From Telmatospirillum sp. J64-1 (GTDB lineage: Bacteria; Pseudomonadota; Alphaproteobacteria; Rhodospirillales; Magnetospirillaceae), in contig NZ_SBHN01000001.1 in NCBI RefSeq assembly GCF_006980715.1, positions 186,001 to 250,000 on the forward strand: DNA of 64,000 nucleotides, given 5' to 3'. The position numbers and the translations under genes were made by a program. Position 1 is the stretch's first letter. Each line of letters begins with the position of its first letter. Below are positions 48,448 to 56,345 of this stretch, one piece after another. Below the pieces are notes generated by a model. That model did no database searches. It had not been told where the DNA came from and saw only the letters and a program-made list of their open reading frames with translations.

Positions 48448-48955
48448 ACGAGCCGACAGGCTGGATGCGCAAGGCTTGCATATCCAGCATGCGGCGATCT
48501 GCGCCCGGCGCTGCTGGCTGCATCTGCACCGGGCCAGCATGAATGAATGGAGCGAGAATATCCGCCTCGGTTTCCAGCGCCATGCCGACAGCCATGGCCG
48601 CGACCGCTCCACCGCCGGTTTGCTGGGACTGCATCCCGACCGGCTGGACTGGGAGGCGGGCATCGTCATCGAGGAGAAGACATCCGCCTCCTATCTCGAA
48701 GCCTCGATGGACCAGGCGGCCTTCTATGCGGCGCTGATGAGCCGCGCGACCGGACGGATCTGGTCGGCCCGCCTCTATGTCATGGGTTCGAAACGCTACC
48801 ACGAGGTGAGCCTCGATCCTGGCAGGGTGGAACGGCTGGAAAGGGCGCTGGACCTGATCGAGACGCTGAAACGCGCCACCGCCGTTCCCGCCGCCCGACC
48901 CATTTCCGCCTGCCGGGGATGTTCCAACAACGAATTCTGCGGCTTCGCGGAGTAA
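48398..48955 (+). CDS. cas4: CRISPR-associated exonuclease Cas4
   Basis: A 185-residue RecB-like, Fe-S-containing nuclease that helps define spacer ends and PAM orientation with Cas1-Cas2. The N-terminal cysteine region is AAICARRCWLHLHR, the C-terminal cluster CRGCSNNEFC, and the catalytic lysine region VIEEKTSASY. The start at 48398 lies 50 bases inside cas3; no later Met would keep the first cysteines. Cas4 stops two bases before cas1. Confidence 0.9.
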   Translation: MTKTDWDRSARLQAFCERADRLDAQGLHIQHAAICARRCWLHLHRASMNEWSENIRLGFQRHADSHGRDRSTAGLLGLHPDRLDWEAGIVIEEKTSASYLEASMDQAAFYAALMSRATGRIWSARLYVMGSKRYHEVSLDPGRVERLERALDLIETLKRATAVPAARPISACRGCSNNEFCGFAE

Positions 48956-48957
48956 GC

Positions 48958-49926
48958 ATGGAAACCCTCTATATCTGCGGCGATGCCGATATCGCTCGCG
49001 ACGAGAACACCATCCTGGTCCGCATCGACGGCCGCAAGAAGCGCCTTCCCATCGAGACGGTGCGCCATATCGTCATGACCGCCGATGGAACGGTAACGAC
49101 GAAATTCCTGGCGCTGTGCGGCAGGGCCGGCGTGCGCGTTTCCTTCTTCGACCATTACGGCTGGTTCAAGGGCGCCTTCGAGCCGGCGGTGAATGTGGGC
49201 GCGGGCGAGGTGACCATCCGCCAGGCCGCCTTGTTCCTGGAACCGGAAAGACGGATGGCCCTGGCGCGCGAGATCGTCCGCGCCGCCCTCCACAATATCG
49301 TCGTCGGGCTGCGCTACTACGCCTATCGCGGCCAGGACGGGCTCAGGCAGCCAATCCGGGAAATCCTCCGTTGCCAAGGGCGGCTAGAAAAAGCCCCGGA
49401 CCCGGAAAGCCTGATGGGGCTGGAAGGCATGGCGCGGCGTTTCTATTACGAGGCCTGGGGCCTTGTCGACGAACGGCTGGCCTTTGCCCCGCGCGTCAAG
49501 CGGCCGCCCAATAACCGCATCAATTGCCTGATCTCCTTCCTCAACGGCCTGACCTATACCGCCATCCGCCACGAGATCGCCAAGACCCATCTCGACGAGA
49601 CCTTGTCCGTCCTGCACGCGCCCTCGGCGGGCCGTTCCTCGCTGTCGCTGGATCTGGCCGAGCCTTTCAAGCCCGTGGTGGTCGACCGGCAGATCTTCGC
49701 CATGGTGCGCAAGGCCATGCCGCGTGACGAGTGGTTCGACGAACATGACGGCATCTGCCTGCTCACCGAAGCCGGGCGGCGGGCCGTGGTGGAACGCTTC
49801 ACCACCGCCGTGGACAGTGTGACCGGCGAATACAGCCTGCGCACCCTGATGCGCAAGGAGGCGCTCAAACTGCAACGGCATGTCCTGGGGATCGAGGATT
49901 ATGCCGCCTTCCGGCGGGGGAGCTGA
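48958..49926 (+). CDS. cas1: CRISPR-associated integrase Cas1
   Basis: A 322-residue integrase of the adaptation complex. The metal-binding residues are Glu156 (SLMGLEGMARRFYYEAW), His220 (LSVLHAPSAGRSSL) and Asp232 (LDLAEPFKPVVVDR). The N-terminal beta domain starts METLYICGDADIARDENTIL. It is the usual I-D/I-B-like Cas1 form. It lies between cas4 and cas2 with two-base gaps. Confidence 0.97.
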   Translation: METLYICGDADIARDENTILVRIDGRKKRLPIETVRHIVMTADGTVTTKFLALCGRAGVRVSFFDHYGWFKGAFEPAVNVGAGEVTIRQAALFLEPERRMALAREIVRAALHNIVVGLRYYAYRGQDGLRQPIREILRCQGRLEKAPDPESLMGLEGMARRFYYEAWGLVDERLAFAPRVKRPPNNRINCLISFLNGLTYTAIRHEIAKTHLDETLSVLHAPSAGRSSLSLDLAEPFKPVVVDRQIFAMVRKAMPRDEWFDEHDGICLLTEAGRRAVVERFTTAVDSVTGEYSLRTLMRKEALKLQRHVLGIEDYAAFRRGS

Positions 49927-49928
49927 AG

Positions 49929-50231
49929 ATGTTCGTCATCGTCACCTATGACGTCAATGCGAAGCGGACGCAGAAATACCGGAAACTGCTGATCAAGTAT
50001 CTGGGGCACGAGCAATTCTCGGTCTTCTTCGGCGACATCACCAAATCCCAGCTCGACAAGCTGCGGCGGGAGATGAACAAGCTGGTCGTGGAGGGTGACC
50101 GGGTGCTGGAGTTCCTGGTCGAGAACAGGCATAACATCGATATCAGCCTCTGGTCCAAGACCGGCCATTCCACCGGCCTGCCCAGCAAGGAGGCCGATGA
50201 CCGGCATAAACGCGATTCCCGGATTCTGTAG
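49929..50231 (+). CDS. cas2: CRISPR-associated protein Cas2
   Basis: A 100-residue dimer that bridges Cas1 in spacer integration. The Asp of FVIVTYDVNAKRTQKYRK and FSVFFGDITKSQL are standard. It is the last cas gene; the array 2 leader begins 12 bases after its stop, so array and operon may be partly co-transcribed. Confidence 0.97.
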   Translation: MFVIVTYDVNAKRTQKYRKLLIKYLGHEQFSVFFGDITKSQLDKLRREMNKLVVEGDRVLEFLVENRHNIDISLWSKTGHSTGLPSKEADDRHKRDSRIL

Positions 50232-50242
50232 ACGGCAAAGGG

Positions 50243-50364
50243 GCGATGTTCGATGGCATATCCTGCAAAACTCCCCGGGGATCGAACATCGCTTTCCTGG
50301 CGTTCCAGCCCATTTTCCGCCGTCGTCGTCAGGGGGAGGAGCAAAAAATCTTTGTGAGGGCAGG
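50243..50364 (+). promoter_or_regulatory. leader of array 2 with perfect 12-bp inverted repeat
   Basis: GCGATGTTCGAT (50243-50254) and ATCGAACATCGC (50281-50292) are perfect 12-bp arms around a 26-base centre that ends in CTCCCCGGGG. CTTTCCTGGCGTTCCAGCCC follows. The block is homologous to the array 1 leader and sits 72 bases before the first repeat. It is the likely promoter and integration leader of the array. Confidence 0.8.
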
Positions 50365-51942
50365 GTTTACGTTCCCCATGAGGGGTTAGAAGTTCCCCCA
50401 GGCCAGCCACAGGCTGCTCGGCTTACCATGTTTACGTTCCCCATGAGGGGTTAGAAGACCGGTATCATGGTCGCGACTACCGAAGCCGAGCCTTGTTTAC
50501 GTTCCCCATGAGGGGTTAGAAGTTGAACAATAAGCCCCGCCGCAAATCCTCCCCTTTGGTTTACGTTCCCCATGAGGGGTTAGAAGAAGGCCAACGCCGT
50601 CGAACTCGTTACGCTCCGCATAAGTTTACGTTCCCCATGAGGGGTTAGAAGGAAGTTATCGGCGTCGATCTCAGCCAGTATGAGCCCGTTTACGTTCCCC
50701 ATGAGGGGTTAGAAGATTGAGGCTCTGGAGAATGGTGGCAGCAGCATGTTTGTTTACGTTCCCCATGAGGGGTTAGAAGACCAAGCTGTATCAGGACCTC
50801 GCCGAATGGGCGAGGAGTTTACGTTCCCCATGAGGGGTTAGAAGTTCATGAAGCCGAAAACCTCCCTTTCCCAGACTGCCAGTTTACGTTCCCCATGAGG
50901 GGTTAGAAGAGGGTTGAAGACGCCCAGCGGCTACGAGGTTCGTCGTTTACGTTCCCCATGAGGGGTTAGAAGGGTAACGAAAGCCCTGTCGCGGCCTCGG
51001 TCAGCACCAGTTTACGTTCCCCATGAGGGGTTAGAAGGACGCGGAGATGGGCTTTGGCTTCGTCCAGGGTGATGTTTACGTTCCCCATGAGGGGTTAGAA
51101 GGTGCAACTTTCCATGTTTGAGCCACGCGGCCCGGGCGTTTACGTTCCCCATGAGGGGTTGGAAGGTCAGCCAGTCCGGAGCGGCTTCGGCGCGAACGAT
51201 CAGTTTACGTTCCCCATGAGGGGTTAGAAGTCTGATGTGCGTGGCGTGCTTCACTCCCGCGCCGAACGTTTACGTTCCCCATGAGGGGTTAGAAGTGGCT
51301 GTTCTATGCCGGGACTGCCAGCATCAATGATAGTTTACGTTCCCCATGAGGGGTTAGAAGCCGTTTGATGATGAGGCTGCCGTCTATGACCGCGAGTTTA
51401 CGTTCCCCATGAGGGGTTAGAAGTTCGATGCTGGCGAACTGGCGGGCGGTGATGTTCTGGTTTACGTTCCCCATGAGGGGTTAGAAGATGCTCTCCAGTC
51501 AGGCGGAAATCGGTCTGCGTTACAAGTTTACGTTCCCCATGAGGGGTTAGAAGACAAGTTCGCAGGGGATGACCGTGATGTTTCGAAGCGTTTACGTTCC
51601 CCATGAGGGGTTAGAAGAATCACATTGACGCGGAAACCCTGCACATTCGCGGGGGTTTACGTTCCCCATGAGGGGTTAGAAGGCGTTCCAGAGCAGCGGC
51701 GCAATCACCCGCGCCACTGGTTTACGTTCCCCATGAGGGGTTAGAAGAGGCCGTTGCCGGCAGTGATGGTGCGTCCGGCCGGCGGTTTACGTTCCCCATG
51801 AGGGGTTAGAAGGGCGTCTTCCTCATCCTGGCCGCCGGTCAGAGCGAAGGTTTACGTTCCCCATGAGGGGTTAGAAGATGTCGGTGCTGGCCGAGGCGGC
51901 GCCCGCCACCGAGGGTTTACGTTCCCTATGAGGGGAATAAAG
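50365..51942 (+). CRISPR. CRISPR array 2, 25 repeats, 24 spacers, read rightward
   Basis: 28-nt repeats start at 50365, 50430, 50495, 50559, 50624, 50688, 50752, 50817, 50882, 50945, 51010, 51074, 51138, 51203, 51268, 51333, 51396, 51460, 51526, 51590, 51655, 51720, 51785, 51850 and 51915. Spacers are 35-38 nt, mostly 36-37. The repeat begins GTTTACGTTCCCC and ends GAGGGGTTAGAAG. The copy at 51138 has one A-to-G change near its 3' end, and the last (51915-51942) is degenerate (TTCCCTATG, ending AATAAAG). The leader is at the left, so the oldest spacers lie near 51,900. Confidence 0.99.
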
Positions 51943-51981
51943 CACTCCCTTGGTAAGGGAGAGGTCGACAGTTCTATCCTG
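51941..51981 (+). pseudogene. partial tRNA-Thr(GGU) gene fragment
   Basis: AGCA is followed by CTCCCTTGGTAAGGGAG (51945-51961), a 5-bp anticodon stem with loop TTGGTAA and anticodon GGT. Next come a variable loop AGGTC, then GACAG, the T-loop TTCTATC and CTG. This is the order of a tRNA-Thr(GGU), as in E. coli thrT. The D-arm, 5' acceptor strand and 3' end are missing, and the T-stem is broken after CTG. It overlaps the end of the last degenerate CRISPR repeat by two bases. It may be a recombination scar or an old attachment site. Confidence 0.65.
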
Positions 51982-52034
51982 CGGGATGGACGTCCCGGCG
52001 ACGTATGACAGCGGCTGCGGCGTGAGCGTCTTGT

Positions 52035-53579
52035 TCAGCCGTCGCCGAACGTCTCGGTGTAGATCGCTTCGATCCGCTGCGCCTCCTGGTCGGTCAGGTC
52101 CTTGAATTCGCGGTCGCGGGCGCGGTGCGAGAGTTTGCCATCGTTCTGGTTCAGGAAGCGGAACAGCAGGTCGAGGCTGCGGTCCGGCATGTCGACGAGG
52201 GTTTCGACGCGGCGGCGGAATGCGTCGTAGCGGCGCAGGAAGGCGGTTTCGCTCGGCAGGTCCTGCTCGATCGTCCGTTCGACGCAGGCATAGAGGAATT
52301 CGGCATGGGGGGTGGCGTCGAAGAAGCGGTAGAAATCCCCCGTGTCGTTCAGGACGCGCAGGTTGAACTGCTCGGTCGGTTCCCAGTCGATCAGCGGCAG
52401 CAGGCGCTGCGAATAGCTTTCCAGCGTGTTCCGATAGCCGTCGATCCGTTCCAGGATGGCGGCGGAGACGGGGAAGACCATGCCGGGGGGATTGAAGCCG
52501 CGCTGGGCCAGGATGTGATGGATCAGATAGCGGTGCAGGCGGCCGTTGCCGTCCTCGAAGGGGTGGATATAGACGAAGCCGAAGGCAAGGACGGCGGCGG
52601 CGATCACGGCATCCATGCCCTGCGCCGGGCCGCCGGCGAAGGCGATCATGCCGTCGAGGAGGGCGGGCAGGTCCTCGGGACGGGCGCTGATATGGCTGGG
52701 CAGCGGCATCCTGGTTTCGCGGTCATGTTCGCCGACGAAGCCGCCTTCCTCGCGGAAGCCCAGCCTCACGAAGCGGCTGTCGCCGATGACGATCCGCTGC
52801 AGGCGCAGCAATTCCTCGCGGTCCAGCGGCTGGCGGCCCGCCTCGCCGATGGCCCGGCCCCAGCGCTGGATGCGGTCTTGCGGCGGGCGCTCCCCTTCGA
52901 TGGCGTAGCTCGACCTGGAATCCTTGAGAAGCAGGAAGGCCGCCGTGCGGGCAAGGATATCGCGCGGCACGTCGGCGATGATGGCCTGGGCCCGCCGCGG
53001 CAGGTCGAGGGCGATGAAACGTTCCAGCGCTTGGCTGCGGAAGACCAGGGGACAGAAATCCGGCGTGCCCGGCAGGTTGTTCCTGAGGCGCTGGCGCGGC
53101 GCAGGCACGCCCTCGCTGCCCCATTGCAGCTCGGGATCGAGTACCGGCACATAGCGCCCGGCCTGGGCGTCCGGCAGGTCGAGCGCCGTTCCGGTCAGCC
53201 ATTCATAGAGAAACCAGATGCGCCGCGCATAGCTGCCGGTCGGCTTATCGCGCACCAGCGCTTCGATGGGAGCGGGGCCGGTCGCCATGAACAGCCGCTT
53301 GAGGACCGCCAGATCGAGCCCTTCGTATTTGAGGGCGAAGGTCAGGTGACCGTCCAGGGTGGGATGCGGCGCATGGCGCGGCGTCATGATCCGCCAATTC
53401 CGGTCCTCGACGATGCGGTGGCGCGCGCCGATGGCGCAGAGGATGCGCGGCAGCGGAACGGCAAGGCCATAGGCGTCGATCAAGGCGGCATAGCCCGCCG
53501 GAACCGCCGTCTCGGGCAGGCGCCTTTCCTGAAAGACGGTTACCGGGCCTGAAAAACGGGGCTGCCGCGCGGAATCCAT
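52035..53579 (-). CDS. Fic family AMP-transferase
   Basis: A 514-residue protein with the Fic core motif HPFEDGNGRLHRYLIHHIL (HPFxDGNGR near residue 338), which transfers AMP to a target protein. An N-terminal inhibitory helix of class II is visible as SSYAIEGE (S-x3-E-G, near residue 224), so the enzyme is probably autoinhibited. The C-terminal helical region is usual for large Fic proteins. It stops 92 bases from the end of CRISPR array 2 on the opposite strand, and no antitoxin frame accompanies it. The ribosome site before the ATG is poor. Confidence 0.92.
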   Translation of the reverse strand: MDSARQPRFSGPVTVFQERRLPETAVPAGYAALIDAYGLAVPLPRILCAIGARHRIVEDRNWRIMTPRHAPHPTLDGHLTFALKYEGLDLAVLKRLFMATGPAPIEALVRDKPTGSYARRIWFLYEWLTGTALDLPDAQAGRYVPVLDPELQWGSEGVPAPRQRLRNNLPGTPDFCPLVFRSQALERFIALDLPRRAQAIIADVPRDILARTAAFLLLKDSRSSYAIEGERPPQDRIQRWGRAIGEAGRQPLDREELLRLQRIVIGDSRFVRLGFREEGGFVGEHDRETRMPLPSHISARPEDLPALLDGMIAFAGGPAQGMDAVIAAAVLAFGFVYIHPFEDGNGRLHRYLIHHILAQRGFNPPGMVFPVSAAILERIDGYRNTLESYSQRLLPLIDWEPTEQFNLRVLNDTGDFYRFFDATPHAEFLYACVERTIEQDLPSETAFLRRYDAFRRRVETLVDMPDRSLDLLFRFLNQNDGKLSHRARDREFKDLTDQEAQRIEAIYTETFGDG

Positions 53580-53694
53580 GAAAAAGGATCTGTCCTGCTG
53601 AAATCATGGTCTTGGCCGCATCACGCGGTGAAAAGTGAATCTAGCATCTGAAAAACGATCCCGCAATGACAGCTTCCCTGAAAATTGAGTCCCG

Positions 53695-54963
53695 TCACAA
53701 GGCGGGTTCGATGCGGCCGCTGACCTTGCCGAAGCCGATGCGGTAGCCCTCGCCCTGGCACCAGCCGGTCATGATCACCTCGTCTCCGTCCTGCAAGAAG
53801 GACCGTTCCTCGCCGCCTTCCAGGACCAGGGGGGTCTTGCCGTTCCAGGTCAGTTCCAGCAGGCTGCCCAGGGAATCAGGCGTCGGACCGCTGATGGTGC
53901 CCGATCCCATCAAATCGCCGATGCGGGTGTTGCAGCCCGAGATGGTGTGATGGACCAGCTGCTGGGCCATGCTCCAATACATATGCCGGAAATTGGTGCG
54001 CGAGATCACCGTTTCGCTCTTGGCCCCCGCCGGGCGCAAGGCCACTTCCAGATGCAGGTCGAAGCCCTGCGGCCCGGTCTGGCGCAGATAGGGCAAAGGC
54101 TGCGGGTCCTGGACCGGGCCGGCGACGCGGAAGGGTTCCAGCGCTTCCATGGTCACCACCCAGGGCGAGATGGAGGTGGCGAAGGTCTTGCTGTTGAAGG
54201 GGCCGAGCGGCACGTATTCCCATTGCTGGATGTCGCGCGCGCTCCAGTCGTTCATCACCACCATGCCGAAGATGTGCTCCTCGGCTTCCGCCATAGGGAT
54301 CGGCCTGCCCAGCTCGTTGCCCCGGCCGAGGATGAAGGCGGTTTCCAGCTCGAAATCGAGCTTGCGGGAGGGGCCGAAGCTGGGGAATTCGGCGTCGGGG
54401 GCCTTGGTTTGGCCGTTGGGGCGGCGGACCGGCGTGCCGCTGACGACGACGGAACTGGCCCGGCCGTTATAGCCGATGGGGATGTGCAGCCAGTTCGGCA
54501 TCAGGGCGTTCTTCGGGTCGCGGAACATGCTGCCGACATTGGTGGCGTGCTCGCGCGAGGAATAGAAATCGGTATAGCCGCCGATCTCGACCGGCAGATG
54601 CATCCTGGCCTGGGCCTGGGGTACCAGGGCGCGGCTGCGCAGGGACAGGTCGTCGCGCAAGGCGGGATTGTCGTGGCGCAGCAATTCGCTGATCCGTGCC
54701 CTCGTTTCGCGCCAGGCCGGGCGGCCCAGGGCGATGAAGGGGTTCAGGCTGGGCCGGGCGAAGATGCCCTCGGGCGCGGTTTTCACCAATCCGGCCTCGG
54801 CCAGGACGGCAAGGTCCAGCACCTGTCCACCGATGGCGATTCCGACACGCGGCGCAGGGTCGGCGGCGGTCGAGAAGATGCCGAAAGGCAGGTTCTGGAT
54901 CGGAAAATGGCAGTCCGGCGAAACGTCGATGAAGGACGTCAGACGGGGATCGTTGGGAGTCAT
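53695..54963 (-). CDS. fahA: fumarylacetoacetase
   Basis: A 422-residue enzyme that cleaves fumarylacetoacetate to fumarate and acetoacetate, the last step of tyrosine and homogentisate breakdown. Motifs are HATNVGSMFRDPKNALMPNW, DFELETAFILGRG, MNDWSARDIQQWEYVPLGPF and SGTISGPTPDSLGSLLEL. The start at 54963 (MTPNDPRLTSFIDVSPDCHF) matches the family; the longer upstream frame lies in hmgA. It lies 14 bases after hmgA in the same operon. Confidence 0.97.
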   Translation of the reverse strand: MTPNDPRLTSFIDVSPDCHFPIQNLPFGIFSTAADPAPRVGIAIGGQVLDLAVLAEAGLVKTAPEGIFARPSLNPFIALGRPAWRETRARISELLRHDNPALRDDLSLRSRALVPQAQARMHLPVEIGGYTDFYSSREHATNVGSMFRDPKNALMPNWLHIPIGYNGRASSVVVSGTPVRRPNGQTKAPDAEFPSFGPSRKLDFELETAFILGRGNELGRPIPMAEAEEHIFGMVVMNDWSARDIQQWEYVPLGPFNSKTFATSISPWVVTMEALEPFRVAGPVQDPQPLPYLRQTGPQGFDLHLEVALRPAGAKSETVISRTNFRHMYWSMAQQLVHHTISGCNTRIGDLMGSGTISGPTPDSLGSLLELTWNGKTPLVLEGGEERSFLQDGDEVIMTGWCQGEGYRIGFGKVSGRIEPAL

Positions 54964-54977
54964 GGCGAAGTCTCTTC

Positions 54978-56315
54978 TTAACGTACAGCCGGATCGAAAT
55001 TCTTCTTCAAGCCCTGCCAGCAGCGGTAATAATCCGGCTGCAATTGCGCCGTCTCCAGCGCATGGCGGGTGGGGTGGAGGACGGCGCGGGTCTCGAACAT
55101 GAAGGCCATGGTGTCGCCGATGCGCTGGGGCGTGCTGGTATCGGCCTTCGAGGCCTTCTCGAAGGTGTCGGCATCGGGGCCGTGGCCGCTCATGCAATTG
55201 TGCAGGCTGGCCCCGCCCGGCAGGAAGCCGTCCTCCTTGGCGTCATAGCGGCCGTGGATCAGCCCCATGAACTCGCTGGCGAAGTTGCGGTGATACCAGG
55301 GCGGGCGGAAGCTGTTCTCCATCGCCAGCCAGCGCGGCGGGAAGATGACGAAGTCGATATTGTCCACGCCGGGCGTGTCGCTGGGCGATTGCAGCACCAG
55401 GAAGATCGACGGATCGGGATGGTCGTAGCTGATCGAGCCGATGGTGTTGAAGCGGCGCAGGTCGTATTTATAGGGCGCGTAATTGCCGTGCCAGGCCACC
55501 ACGTCCAGCGGTGAATGACCGATCTCGGTGGACCACAGATTGCCCATGAACTTGGCGACCAGCTCGAAGCGGCCTTCCCGGTCCTCATAGGCGGCGACGG
55601 GGGTCAGGAAGTCGCGCGGATTGGCAAGGCCGTTGGCGCCGATGGGGCCGAGATCGGGCAGGCGGAACAGGGCGCCGTAATTCTCGCAGACATAGCCGCG
55701 CGACGGGCCGTCCGGCAATTCGACGCGGAAACGCATCCCGCGCGGAATGACGGCGATTTCCTGGGGCTCGACCTCCAGGACGCCCAGTTCGGTCGCCAGG
55801 CGCAGGCGGCCCTGCTGGGGCAGGATCACCATCTCGCCATCGGCGCTATAGAAGAAACGGTTCGTCATCGAGGCATTGGCGGCATAGAGATGCAGGCCGC
55901 AGCCGGTCTGGGCGGCGGGGTCGCCGTTGCCCGCCATGGTGACCAGCCCGTCGAGGAAGTCCGTGGGATGGTCCGGCAGGGGCAGCGGGTCCCAGCGCAG
56001 TTGGTCGGGCGGCGTCGGGCCGTCGCCGAAACGGCTGACCAGGCGGCCGTTGCCGATGCGGCGGAAGGGCGGATGCATCGCCGCCGGGCGGATGCGGTAG
56101 AGCCAGGAGCGGCGGTTGGCATGGCGCGGCGCGGTGAAGGCCGTGCCGGACAGCTGTTCGGCATAAAGGCCGTAAGGGGCGCGCTGGGGCGAGTTCTGGC
56201 CGACGGGCAGGGCGCCGGGCAGGGCTTCGGTGGCGAATTCGTTGCCGAAGCCCGATTGATAGTCCAGGACCGGCGCCGTTTCGGCGCGGGAATGGGCGGA
56301 TGAAATCTTCACCAT
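54978..56315 (-). CDS. hmgA: homogentisate 1,2-dioxygenase
   Basis: A 445-residue cupin-fold Fe2+ enzyme that opens homogentisate to maleylacetoacetate. Typical stretches are [20 protein letters not shown] at the N-terminus, [20 protein letters not shown] and [17 protein letters not shown], then [12 protein letters not shown], which carry iron ligands. It heads the hmgA-fahA pair. Downstream steps are encoded by maiA at 60307 and fahA next to it. Confidence 0.98.
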   Translation of the reverse strand: MVKISSAHSRAETAPVLDYQSGFGNEFATEALPGALPVGQNSPQRAPYGLYAEQLSGTAFTAPRHANRRSWLYRIRPAAMHPPFRRIGNGRLVSRFGDGPTPPDQLRWDPLPLPDHPTDFLDGLVTMAGNGDPAAQTGCGLHLYAANASMTNRFFYSADGEMVILPQQGRLRLATELGVLEVEPQEIAVIPRGMRFRVELPDGPSRGYVCENYGALFRLPDLGPIGANGLANPRDFLTPVAAYEDREGRFELVAKFMGNLWSTEIGHSPLDVVAWHGNYAPYKYDLRRFNTIGSISYDHPDPSIFLVLQSPSDTPGVDNIDFVIFPPRWLAMENSFRPPWYHRNFASEFMGLIHGRYDAKEDGFLPGGASLHNCMSGHGPDADTFEKASKADTSTPQRIGDTMAFMFETRAVLHPTRHALETAQLQPDYYRCWQGLKKNFDPAVR

Positions 56316-56345
56316 GTCAGGATTCCCGATTTCCTTGGCCCTGCG

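Noticed and set aside
41205-50231. Assignment of the locus to type I-G or type III
   Set aside because: There is no Csx17 or Csb gene and no Csm or Cmr set; Csc2- and Csc1-like proteins and the HD-in-large-subunit arrangement fit I-D.
39673-51914. Self-targeting spacers against this window
   Set aside because: Reading by eye found no spacer repeated in the window outside the arrays; a full search was not possible.
51945-51961. CTCCCTT/AAGGGAG as a plain terminator of array 2
   Set aside because: The loop, variable region and T-arm that follow match tRNA-Thr order and there is no U tract, so a tRNA fragment explains it better.
53551-53688. Repeated CTGAAAAACG near the Fic start and in the following gap
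   Set aside because: Only two exact copies, with a partial third, and no array spacing; judged chance or a minor regulatory repeat.
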